From NCBI GenBank assembly GCA_019321725.1, contig CM033108.1:6900060-6964059 (forward strand): a stretch of 64,000 bases of DNA, in the 5' to 3' direction. The notes under the pieces are model-generated. The model was not told the origin of the DNA and ran no database searches. It was given only the letters and a program-made list of their open reading frames with translations. Made by a program: the position numbers and the translations under genes. The first letter of the stretch is position 1. Each line of letters begins with the position of its first letter. Below are positions 12,346 through 22,237 of the stretch, piece after piece. Origin of the DNA: Paulownia fortunei (lineage: Eukaryota > Streptophyta > Magnoliopsida > Lamiales > Paulowniaceae).

Positions 12346-12900
12346 AGTTTTGTGTAAATGTTTCAATTTTGTATAGTTATTCATACCTTTTTTTAATGGA
12401 TTAATTGTTATGTCAATGTTATTCATATTAGTTGTTGCTATTGTTTTGATATATACGATTATGTTTAATAATAGTGTTGATTTATTTCTAATTACATTTT
12501 TGGTTTGTTATTCTGTAGTCATGGCTAAAAAAGCACCTGAAGATTTTCATTTTGATTATCATTTAGGTGTATTAGACTTTTGTCTATTTTGTATATGGAG
12601 ATATTTTACTTTTAATGTTGACTTTTTATAATGGTTTGTTTAATGATTCAGTTGTTTGATTTGCGTATATGATGCTTTCTTTGATATATGATGAGTTTTT
12701 TTAATGAAATGTCTTTTAGTTGATGATATTTAGATTGTTGGAATGATAAATGTCCTGTGAATGGGTGTTGGATATGTTGTGGGGGATTGTTGAATATTTG
12801 TAAATGGTTGTGATAAACAAGTTGTGGATTTGTTATTAAAAAAAGGATATAATTTGGGTTTGTTGTTTCAAATAGGGTAAAATAATCAAAATAAAAAAAA
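12345..12900 (+). other. 3' noncoding part of the CACTA element
   Basis: AT-rich DNA between the second gene and the 3' subterminal repeats. The short open frame at 12410-12631 is hydrophobic low-complexity text with no family resemblance, and I do not call it a gene. Confidence 0.5.
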
Positions 12901-13406
12901 ATATTTTAAAAAAAATTATTATTAGCGATGAATTTTTAGAATTCATCACTAAGATTTTTTTATTTTTAAATATTTTATTAACTTAGCGATGAATATTGAA
13001 AATTCATCAGTAATATTTTTTCATAATTTTTTTTAAAATCTTATTAATTTAGCAACGAAGTCTATCTATTCATCGCTAAGCTTAGCAATGAATTAGCGAC
13101 GAAAAATCTAATTTCATTGCTAAAGATTAAATTATCTATTTAATAATTATTTTTTAAAATATATTAGCCACAAAAGTCCTTATGGATTGCATTGCTAAGC
13201 AATTATTTATTGACGAAAGTTTCAATTTTCACGACAAAATAATTGATCGCTAAACTTTGCGATGTTTCATTAAATTTTCGTTGCCAAAGTCTTTTTTGAT
13301 GGTCTTATTGCGGCAACTTTAGCGATGAAAGTTTATCATCACTAAGATATATTAGCGACAAACATATCTTTGTTAGTGATGAAAAATTTACAAATTTCTT
13401 GTAGTG
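12900..13406 (-). repeat. 3' subterminal repeat array and terminal inverted repeat of CACTA
   Basis: More copies of the TTAGCGACGAA word and its complement (TAGCGATGAA near 12923 and 12983, CATCGCTAAG near 13071, TAGCGACGAAA near 13095 and others), mirroring the 5' array. The last bases TTTCTTGTAGTG form the right terminal inverted repeat. Confidence 0.85.
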
Positions 13407-13409
13407 ACT
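13407..13409. repeat. Target site duplication ACT, right of CACTA
   Basis: Matches 4627-4629 exactly. Confidence 0.9.
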
Positions 13410-14164
13410 TGATATATAACTAACTAAAGTTGTATACTTAAATTTATTTCAAGTGAGGGTCATTCGAAATATATTATGCAAGATCTCGTCAATTTATTAA
13501 TCATGTATATTTAATATTCACTAATCTAATGATGGCAAGCATATACCATAAGGAAAATAATAAATAAACCAACCTTTCATCACAAACATACAAAAATAAA
13601 GGGATAATCATAGGCCTTTAATTTTATGTGATCCACTCGAGCCAAAGGATCAAAGTCAATCTAAAGGTGATAATAAAAATAAAAATAGACCTATCAATTA
13701 CATAAATATATCCCATACATTCATGGTCCTTCATTCCTCATTTTTCCTCTTTCTTCATTCTATCTTCTCGCAATTTTTGCCAAATTACAAAAAAATAAAT
13801 TGCACCTCCTAATTCTACTCTCATTACATTTGAAATACTATAAGAAATCTTAGAATAATTCCAGTAGGAGATACATATGAGGGAGATAGAAATTACATTC
13901 AGAGTAAAAACTAGAGAAAGAAGAGAATCGCAGGCCTCATTTTAATTAAAACCCAAAAATAACTATAAATGTATAAAATTAAACTAATCACATTGGTCTA
14001 GACTCCATAATCATCCATTAACAACATGCTTAACACATAATCATCATATGAAAATTTAAACATGTAAATTTGTCGATTACATTAAATGATATTTATTTCA
14101 AATATGGGATAAAATTTTTAATTTTCAAGAAAAATAATTCTGCTACACAACGAGACGGGACGAG

Positions 14165-14445
14165 GCAACAACCCAAGGTAGCTACCCATTAGGTGGCAGG
14201 CTGCCTAGCAGCCTGGCTGTACACAAGAGGGGCTGCTTGAGGCACCCGTCGTGTTCCCTAGTACCTGCACGTCTGACACCCATCGGGTGCCTATGTGCTT
14301 GGCTAGCCCACCCATAGGTGGGCTGGGCGCCTACATGCCTGGCACCCATTGGGTGCCCGCATGCCTACCAACCCATACATCGGGTGCATGGCACCCATAG
14401 TTCGGGTGATAGATGCCTTGGCTGACTACCCATTAGGCCCTCAAC
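14165..14445. repeat. GC-rich palindromic minisatellite
   Basis: An island of high GC in AT-rich DNA. It is built from variants of the near-palindrome CACCCATNGGGTG (CACCCATCGGGTG near 14278, CCCACCCATAGGTGGGC near 14308, GCACCCATTGGGTGCCC near 14343) with GCCTGGC and GCCTA spacers, at irregular intervals of about 30-40 bases. The transcript of either strand could fold into several short hairpins. Confidence 0.7.
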
Positions 14446-14818
14446 ATTAGGCATTATGTTAGTTTTTTGCGATACTGACTACTCGACAGCCCACTCGACT
14501 TGACACGTTGGGTTGTCCACAATCACTTTTATTTTGGTTTTCTTTGTCAAAAATCCAAGATTCCTAAAATCTTAATTTTGTTTCTAGTAGCAATTTAAGA
14601 AATTCAAAATCTCACAAATCTTGAAATTTATTTATTAAGAAATCCAATTTCTTGATTTTATCTCATTTCTTAAAATTTTTTAACAATTAAAATGACAAGA
14701 CACAATTAATCCTAAATAAATAAAGAACTTAAAAAAACAAACGCATATATAAATATTTAATTTATCACATGAATTTAAAATAAACATAATCGTGAAGGCA
14801 TTAAAAATGCATCACTAG

Positions 14819-14830
14819 GCTCTAATACCA
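14819..14830 (-). other. tRNA-Met-type primer binding site
   Basis: The minus strand reads TGGTATTAGAGC, one base from TGGTATCAGAGC, the usual initiator tRNA-Met primer site of plant copia-type elements. It lies three bases inside the LTR end. Confidence 0.7.
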
Positions 14831-14833
14831 TAT

Positions 14834-15465
14834 TGGTCTCACACGGTCCTAGGATGCAAAATGCAACAAAAATTTAAAAATTTAAAAATTTAAAAACACA
14901 ACTACTGTGAATAGTTACATCTCGAAACCTATGCAATTGATATTGAAATGATTCAAATTGTTATCCTACAATGAAGAATCTCCAAGTTTTTCAAATCAAG
15001 CACCTTTGATTGAAGATTGATTTGCTTTTAGGATCCCAATTATTATTTCTCTAACGGCATCCACACCTTAGGAACTTTCATGAATTCAAGTTTTTGCTAG
15101 TAAATTCGAATTCTGATCTCAACACTAGAATTTGAGAGTGTAGTTTAAAAGTGAAGAAAGAATCAAACTAACATAGAAACCTCTTTGATGGAATAAGAGA
15201 ACAAGAACACAAGAAGGAAGTGACACTCCTTTATCCCAAATCTTATTAGGTATGTATCTCCTTCTTTCTTTATCTCATCCCTTTATTTCCATTTAAGACT
15301 TAAAAGTCTTTAACTTTCTTATCAAGACTCCTAACGAGCCTCCTACGAGCCCATCAATCTTTGGACTTGGACTCAAATTAATTTAATTAAATCCATTTAA
15401 TTGATCTCATCAATTAAACAAGCTCAATTTAATTAATAATTTTTTTCTACTCAGGCATCATAATA
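14834..15465 (-). repeat. LTR (minus strand), about 632 bp
   Basis: On the minus strand it ends in CA three bases before the primer site. Its likely start is TATTATGATGCCTGAGTAG, probably a TG start mutated to TA. It contains the AATTAATT-rich promoter-side text typical of copia LTRs. The outer boundary is inferred from partial similarity to the sequence at 3922. Confidence 0.5.
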
Positions 15466-16159
15466 AAATTAGATATAATTAAATAATTATATTATTTAAA
15501 TGGATAAATTAATTAAACTTCTTAATTTAATTTATATATTTTTAAATTAATTAATTCAATTAATTAATTATTTAACTCTTCATGAGCCTTATTCTTATTA
15601 GGTCCAACTGTGGTACTGTGGGCACAGTACTGTGGTACAGCCCAGAAATGCAAATAGAGTTATTGTGGTACTAGGGTTGGAAGACTTCTAAAACTCATTA
15701 TTATTGAATGCTGATATCTTAGTAGCACGTGTCTTATACCTTCTTTCTATCACAATCTATTCTAAAATGATTCTCAATGAATAAATTACCTGTTCTATAC
15801 AACAAACAAGGCGCCGACACGGAATTTACTGCACGTCGCAATGAAAGTTAACTCTACTATTTGTATCCCATGGATTCTGCAGGTCAAAGCTCATCCAATT
15901 AGCAATTTTCTTGAAAATTTTGCCAACAAAGGTTAAAGGTGACACATGACCAGGATAACAATCAAAGCAAAGATATAATGGAAATTAGGTGAACTAACGG
16001 AAACCATAGTATGATGGAAAAGTAGGAATGTTTTATCATCATGATTGAAAAGAAAATCAGAATAAGAGAGCATAGATAATTACAGTTTATAAACTAATGT
16101 ACACTTTTCTAAAGAGACCCAAGTTACAAACTCGAGTACGTTTCATACATATTAAAAAG
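15466..16159. other. AT-rich spacer, possible small minus-strand coding remnant
   Basis: No clear gene. On the minus strand, 15985 to about 15835, there is a 52-codon open stretch reading FPLYLCFDCYPGHVSPLTF and then VGKIFKKIANWMSFDLQNPW before a stop. It looks more protein-like than its surroundings, but I do not recognise it and see no start or splice context that would make it a gene. Confidence 0.3.
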
Positions 16160-17029
16160 AGATAATTACATAGACACCCTTGAAATTTGGTCACATTACC
16201 AAAAAAAACCCTCTATTTTAAAAAATTATATGCCCCGTGTTAGCGATGTTCTCATTATATATTCCCTCTCTAAAAACTTTCGGTCCAAAAATTGATGATG
16301 TCAGCCAAAAAGATGGGGTGCTTTTCGAGAATTCCCTTGGCCATCTTCACGTTTAATCAGTTTTCACAGACTCAAATGCCCTTCAAGTTTAGCAGGCTTG
16401 GCTATTATACTATATACCTTAGGGGTGTGAATGTAATATAATTTATTTAAGCTATTCTTCTCTTTTATTTCAAATTTTTATATTCTGTTAATTTTTATTT
16501 AATTAACTTCTCTTTCTTTTCTCTTTTTTTATAATGTAACATTAATTTAGCTATTATTGTCCAACATAAATGAAATTGATATAATAGTAATTACTTTAAT
16601 TAATACAATAATTGATTATCTTTAACTACGTAAACAATCAAACTTACTAACTATTTATTTTTTACTAATTAAATAATCAAATAACTAATTCATCATAATT
16701 GGTTAATAACCAAACAATAATTGAACAACTCTAATACATATTTTTTTAAAAATTAACAAATTTTTTTAATGCACTAAGTAAAATATAATATAATTAAGAA
16801 CGAGAAGTAACTTTTAATCAATTAAAAATTTAATAATAGTTAATGGTTAAAGTAAACCCATCTAATTATGATAAATGACTACCAATTAAAAAAATAAAAA
16901 AATTCATATGTAAAAACTTTTTTTTTATCTCTTACATTTTTTTTTTACTTTTCCCTTTGATTTTATTTTTTTATTTCTTTTCTATTTGTCTTCTTTTTTT
17001 TCGTGTTTTTTCTTACTCTTTTCTACCCC

Positions 17030-17220
17030 AGCCCCCAACCCACCTCCACCCCCACTGCTGCCATCACGTTTTGGCACCCAACCCCACACTACCACTCACG
17101 AACCCCATACCTGCCACCTTTATCCCCACCCCAAATCAATTCATCCCCAATACCCCAGCCCCACCGCAACCCCCATCATCCCCACCCCCCATCCCAATTG
17201 CCCTACCTCCCACCCTCTAC
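17030..17220 (+). repeat. C-rich low-complexity block
   Basis: Dense CCCCA/CCACC text in otherwise AT-rich DNA. All plus-strand frames read as proline/histidine-rich low complexity, so the overlapping open frames here are composition artefacts. Confidence 0.8.
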
Positions 17221-17349
17221 ATGAAATTGTTCGTGTATGTGTTCTTATCTGTGTATATATTTATGTGTTTTTGTGTGTGCCTCTCTCTGTGCACATATAT
17301 GTGTGTGTCTCTGTGTGTGTGCATAATTATGTTTCTCTGTGTGTGGTCT

Positions 17350-17353
17350 ATAC

Positions 17354-17387
<34 letters not shown>

Positions 17388-17388
17388 A
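17350..17388 (+). repeat. (TA)n(TG)n compound microsatellite
   Basis: About ten TA units followed by about eight TG units, in a wider region of interrupted GT repeats from 17230. Confidence 0.9.
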
Positions 17389-17655
17389 CAGGGATCAGAG
17401 GGGGAATATATACAGAAAATGTCAGAATTTTGAAATTTGAAAATTAACGAGCATTTTTGTCTGCACAATACTTTAGTTTTTTGGCTGATTTTTTATTTTT
17501 GACCATTTTTCGAAGGGGCAAAATAGTTACTTTGCTCTTTCTAATCACTTGTTTGTCCGACAAACTCTCACATGGGGTGTTAGTGTAATTTTCCAAAATA
17601 AAAGGATTTTTGGGTAATTTAACCAAACTTGACGGGGTAACTAGATGTGTTCTTT

Positions 17656-19564
17656 GCTGAAAGCCCTCACTTGAAAATATATGAAATGTGATACAAGTAG
17701 AAGTGCGAGTTGCTTGCAGAACTTGTAGCAAGCAGCTAATCTTGTTGTTAATAACTAATATGATTCTCATATTAAGATAAAAAAGTTCTATGAGATGTGA
17801 TGTTACTGATCATGTTAGATCAGACTTTAGCAGTTATTCATAGATTTGAGCATACAAGAACTTAAAGAATGATACCTAGTTTGACCCAGTTCAACTCCAC
17901 AATACAAAGTAACTGATGAAGAACAAGCCAACATTAACTTAAAAAGTGTTTTCATTTGAATATAAAAAGCACCAATTTTGTATAAAATGTTAGACGTAAG
18001 GCTACAATATCTATCCTAGACAACTTTATAGCGCCTAACACCACAAACCAAAAGTACTTAGAAATAGTAGAATCATGGACACTAAACCAAAAGATAAATT
18101 TTAATACCTGATGGATGCCACAACTACCACAACATCCTTTTTCTCCAAGACAACAATATAAAACCCTTCAAAATTTAGACGAGTAAATTATGATTTGGAA
18201 GAAGCATATGGTCATGAATCATTATATTTATTTTGGAAAAATATTGCAATCAAAACGTAAAGTGATGCTTTAACAAATGTTATAAGCAAAATAGGAGCAA
18301 TGAATGCCCATAATTACCATGCACAATTTCAAGATTACTCTCATTAGTATTTGAAGAAAAAAATGTTGGTAGCTAGAAGAACAAAAAGGATAAAGCTTTG
18401 GTGTTCTTGCCGCATGAGGTTGAATACATTTAGTTAACCCAGATCTAAAATCAACAGAAATTCAGCTGAGAATAGAAACGATAAATTCTAAAGAACATAA
18501 ATAAGAATAAGAGAAGTAGAAGGTAGAACTAGAACATGCTTTTGTTAGTTAACAGATACAATGAACCTTTGCTTCTGATGAGTAATCTATAAGACAAAAG
18601 CCAATGGTATGCGAGTGAAAAGAAACAAAATAGACATTGAGGTATCATGTCTATTTTTGTTTTTTTATCCACCATTTCAAGAAAGTATTTCTCTTTAAGT
18701 GTGATGGCAACAGATAACTTTGAGTTGAATTTTATTTTTAAAGCGACAAAGTCCTGAGAAGAATGTGCTTTATGGTCCATTATTACACTGCAGAAGTCTC
18801 CAAGAGATATCATCAAATAAATGATTCGTCAACCAAATGTGAGACTGAAGACCTCTGTAAATCAACACAATCAAATAATGCAACTTAGTAAAAAAAAATT
18901 AACCATTCAACATATGCTAAAACAGAAATTTAAAATATCACATATTCCAAAGTCAAACTATTTAATCTTTAAAATAAATTACTATTTTTTGAACAATTTT
19001 AACATTACTTTAAACTTTATATTGTGAGAATTATCTAATATTTTTAGTTAGGCTGAAAAAAACTAACTAAATCATTTTTGTTGCACCTAAAAATTAGTCT
19101 ACTCAACAACACCAATATACTTATGATTTTAGGATGAAAGCAGTATATTATTACTGTCAATCTGTGAAAACTTTACCTATATGCTTTACCTGAATAACAT
19201 GACTACTGCTTTCAGCAATAATAGATATTTAATTTGCTCAGTATCTCAATGATGCATTCCATTCATTTTCTTACTAAAAAGGGAAGAGAACTCAACAACA
19301 AATGCTTGGCAATCCCTGATAGAGCTTATTTATGACATTCATGCTGGTCCTGGTATATGAACAAATACATAGTCCTAGAAATGTTCAAAAAAATAATTTC
19401 CCTTGCTTGCTTTTACTTCTTTGTTGCTTTATAGTTTCCATAGTATCTTAATTCTTAGCTCACAATACAAGTCATCACTTATTACTTTGGCTTGTTTTTT
19501 TTCTTTTTAAAGGCACCATAACACTGGTGTTTTGAAATTATGGGGCTTCAATTTTAACTACAAG
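17656..19564. other. AT-rich intergenic DNA, no gene recognised
   Basis: Short open frames on both strands (for example 18529-18816 minus) have no recognisable motif and normal stop density. No repeat structure stands out. Confidence 0.5.
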
Positions 19565-20010
19565 AGTCCTACTTTTTTAATTAGGTAGGTGAAATTTTTA
19601 TTACCCAAGGAATAAGAATACAAAAAGAAACACAATCAACAAGAGTCAATACCGATATTCTACATCAACACTAACACCACCTCATATGGGATCAACCCAA
19701 AACTCACAAGTTTCAAGCTTGGTTAAGTTACAAATCACCCAATCATTTTCATAAAGCTATTATTCAAACAAATCCTCCATGAATTTCCATTCTCTACATG
19801 ACCATCTATTGCCTTGAGCAAAAGGAATGCTTTTTAGCCATATAATTCTGCATCTCACAAAATTAAAAATATGCTTTTGCACAGATATAACATCTTTATA
19901 AGCATTTCTATAAAGTCGGTCATATTCTCTCTATCCATATCTAATAAATTGTTGCTCTAAAAACAACCTTCAAAACCAAATTCAAAAAATTGTTGTCAAT
20001 AGTCCTACTT
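19565..20010 (-). mobile_element. 5'-truncated LINE-type retrotransposed insertion
   Basis: A 426-bp insert (19575-20000) flanked by an exact 10-bp direct repeat AGTCCTACTT (19565-19574 and 20001-20010). Read on the minus strand it ends in a short A-rich tail directly against the left duplication (TTTTTTAATTAGG on the plus strand). This is the structure left by target-primed reverse transcription. Minus-strand text just upstream of the tail region reads LYRNAYKDVISVQKHIFNF, then IIWLKSIPFAQGNRWSCREW and a stop, plausibly the C-terminus of an L1-type ORF2. The protein assignment is tentative. The insertion structure is well supported. Confidence 0.7.
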
Positions 20011-20728
20011 ATTAGCACTTTTTATAGCATTCCTAGCGTTAATCCTCATTGTTTTCATACATTAGCTCCTCACAAATAATTTATTTGCCAATTAGAAGGT
20101 CATTCATAGTAAATACATATTTTGAGTGGGTAAACTCAAATTAATGCATTTATGAATGAACTTTTATCATTCATAGGGGATCTTGGACCTTTATTTATAG
20201 ATTTTGAATTAATGGTCTAAAACGAGGAAAAACAAATATGACAAGTTCATGTTTTTATGATTTCTAACAGTATTAACTTGAAATCTCCATCAAAGGAAAT
20301 AGTAAATTATAATTGACCAAAACGAGGAACAACACAGTCGATTTCTAGAAATAAATTCTAAGCACGTGTGATCAAAGTCTTGTTCTTACCACGAGTTATT
20401 ATCCATGGCTAGTAATAATTTAAGTTTTCACATGCTCACATTTCTTCAATTTGCTTTCTTCCTCAAAGAGGAAATAAAAAGGGTAGTATGCTATACATTT
20501 GCAATTGTTGGATTCCAATTTACTGAGACATTCTTATATCATCTCACATGTGGAGAAGCGATTAACCCATTTAAGGAATAAATGAAATTCTTTCCACCTT
20601 CTTTAGGTGCTGAAGTAAATAAGGCGTTCCTTTTATCTTCTCAGTTCATTTTGCCAACTAATATCGACCTCATTGTTTATGGCCTCTTATTTGGCTTTTT
20701 TTGATAATGCTCATCTTTTTGCTACTAA
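20011..20728. other. AT-rich intergenic DNA, no gene recognised
   Basis: No open frame of note and no recognisable repeat between the LINE-type insertion and the TRIM. Confidence 0.5.
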
Positions 20729-21236
20729 TGATGATTATAGACAAGTACTTCTCCCACATTGAAGAAATGAACACTTTCAACGCAGTTTATATGGTCTTGG
20801 GGCTACTCCACCAATTACTGTAAGGTTCTGGAATAGGTGTTTCCACATGATATCAGAGCCACTTTTGAAACCCCACAATCCTACCCCAATTTCAACGTCT
20901 ACTATTCTCTTCACCACCTTAGATCTGTGGCCTTCTGTTATCAGGCACATAAATAGAATTTCTTCTCACTCGGGCCTCTTGATATTGAGTCGCCTTCGAG
21001 TTCATGGCGAACATTGATACCCATAGAGCATTGATTTTTTCCTAACACATCTATTGGACCCCTGTGCTAACCCTCATAATAATGAAAAAGAAAAAACGAG
21101 TAAGATGTGTGGGAGGGTATTAGAGAATATAATAAGTACTTGCTCCACAATAAATAAAGGAAGACTCTTAAAGTGGACTATATGATCTTGGTCATACTCC
21201 AACCATTACCTTAATATTTTTTAATTGATTCTCACA
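20729..21236 (+). mobile_element. TRIM (terminal-repeat retrotransposon in miniature)
   Basis: Two direct repeats of about 118 bp (20729-20847 and 21119-21236) share AAGTACTT, CCACA, TATATGGTCTTGG or TATATGATCTTGG, and CATACTCCAACCATTAC or its diverged form. The first is followed at once by TGATATCAGAGCC (20848-20860), one base from the copia-type tRNA-Met primer site. The second is preceded by the purine run GAAAAAGAAAAAACGAG. Only about 270 bp lie between them, with no coding capacity. This is TRIM architecture. Repeat ends are approximate and no clean target duplication was seen. Confidence 0.65.
20848..20860 (+). other. TRIM primer binding site (tRNA-Met type)
   Basis: TGATATCAGAGCC differs by one base from TGGTATCAGAGCC and sits directly after the first terminal repeat. 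Confidence 0.7.
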
Positions 21237-21358
21237 CTTTTTTTTTCCAGAGATTGTGTTAGTTCACCAAAAAGTGACTAACCTAGTTGTATTTATACTA
21301 GAATCACTCAAAGACATAATTACATTTATACTCTTAACGCCCAAAGAATATTTTATAG

Positions 21359-21728
21359 GCAAAATTACAAAATTAGTTTCGTAACAAAGATGTGTGGCAA
21401 AAAAACATCTCGTTAGAATTTAATTTTGCTAAATTACCCCATAACTATTAAAAAAAATCATGAATTGAGTCCAAATTTCTCTAAATATTTCAAAATTAGC
21501 CAAAAAATGTCACATGCATAGCACGTGACAGCCAAAATTTGGGGATTTTTGGGATTCCGGCCAAATATGCCTAATTGAACATACCCAACTAATGTGGCAC
21601 CCCCGTGGATGCTTGAGGAAGCTGATATAGATTAAATCAACCACATCACCTTCCATGTGGAAAAAAACATGAAATCTAAGCATGCCTACGTGGAAAAATA
21701 TGCAAAATGTGCCAAGTGCCATTTTTTT
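21359..21728 (+). repeat. Dispersed repeat R, copy 1
   Basis: About 370 bp with clear, diverged similarity to 30148-30518 (and its duplicate). Shared words in order: GCAAAATTA, AAAATTAGT, GATGTGT, AATTTAATTTT, AAATTACC-type, TTGAGTC, GACAGCCAAAATTTGGG or GACGGCCAAAATTTGGG, and GTGCCATTT or ATGCCATTT near the end. No coding capacity. Superfamily unknown. Confidence 0.65.
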
Positions 21729-21984
21729 GTGCTTTATTTAATTAATTAACATTTTTTACCATTAAATTTACTCCATTTGTTAAAATTAAAAACAACTATA
21801 TACTTTTTCCTAATTTAGTTCATTAAGTAATATTTTTAATAAAAATATTTTTTTCCATTTGTAAATTCAAAATAACTTCACTTATTATGCTATTTTCTGG
21901 TTTGTTTAAATTACTAGTACTTTTAACTATAAAGGTTTAAAAATCAACATTATATGAATTAATTCATAAATTAAAATTTAATTT

Positions 21985-22237
21985 TGGAAGATTTGCCCAA
22001 GTGATGACTATCTTGGGATATAAATAAAATCAAGGTGACCAACTTGAAATAGTGCCTTCTGAAAGAGTTTGACATCAAGAAACTTGGGAAATTAAAATAC
22101 TTTCTAGGTATTGAAGTGACACATTTAAAGGGATCTTTATTTCTCAACATATGTGCTTGATTTGCTAAAAGAAATGGGGAAGTTGGGATGTAAGTCGGTT
22201 GATACATCTATTGAGTTCAATCATAGACATTCTGATG
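21985..22237 (+). pseudogene. Copia A reverse transcriptase, part 1 (left of gypsy insertion)
   Basis: A copia reverse-transcriptase fragment. It starts in the middle of the domain (frame-broken EDLPK) and reads KEFDIKKLGKLKYFLGIEV, THLKGSLFLN, then, with frame changes, the words CKSVDTSIEFNHRHSD. The 5' half of the element (LTR, gag, integrase) is absent to the left. The frame continues, without loss of a base, into 28467 once the inserted gypsy element and one target duplication are removed (HRHSD joined to ALEDPMLDRGSYQRLVGRL). Confidence 0.85.
22233..22237. repeat. Target site duplication TGATG, left
   Basis: Identical to 28467-28471 on the other side of the inserted gypsy element. Confidence 0.9.

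Larger units (their letters stand above)
4630..13406 (+). mobile_element. CACTA (En/Spm) DNA transposon, structurally complete, coding-dead
   Basis: The element begins CACTACAGGAAA at 4630 and ends TTTCTTGTAGTG at 13406, the complement of CACTACAAGAAA, so it has the terminal inverted repeat that defines the CACTA superfamily. It is flanked by the 3-bp direct repeat ACT (4627-4629 and 13407-13409), the target duplication typical of this group. Both ends carry arrays of TTAGCGACGAA-like subterminal repeats in both orientations. Inside, on the plus strand, lie a TNPD/TNP2-type transposase pseudogene (7018-10480) and a TNPA/PTTA-type second gene (about 10843-12345). Length 8777 bp. The ends look usable by a transposase supplied elsewhere, but the coding parts are broken. 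Confidence 0.95.
13410..15465 (-). mobile_element. Minus-strand non-coding LTR retrotransposon (LARD-like), 5' part
   Basis: Read on the minus strand: an LTR (15465 to 14834), a tRNA-Met-type primer site (14830 to 14819), then about 1.4 kb of internal DNA with no reading frame, including a GC-rich palindromic minisatellite at 14165-14445. No gag or pol text was found, so this is either a large non-autonomous derivative or an internal-deletion copy. The 3' LTR was not found; the CACTA insertion and older rearrangements lie on that side. Confidence 0.55.
16160..17655. mobile_element. Long-TIR non-autonomous element (Mutator-like)
   Basis: The left end (GATAATTACATAGACACCC, TTGAAATTTGGTCA, ATTACC, CCCTCTATTTT) matches the complement of the right end (CATCTAGTTACCCCGTCAAG, TTTGGTTAAATTACCC, CCTTTTATTTTGG), giving imperfect inverted termini of roughly 70-100 bases. 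GGATAATTACA-like long termini are common on plant Mutator-like and foldback elements. There is no transposase frame. The interior is A/T-rich, with a C-rich block at 17030-17220 and a GT/TA microsatellite. A clear target duplication was not identified. Confidence 0.5.

Noticed and set aside
16957..17447. Open frames of 153-158 codons rich in proline, histidine, cysteine and valine
   Set aside because: They run through a C-rich block and GT/TA microsatellites in several frames at once; low-complexity artefacts.
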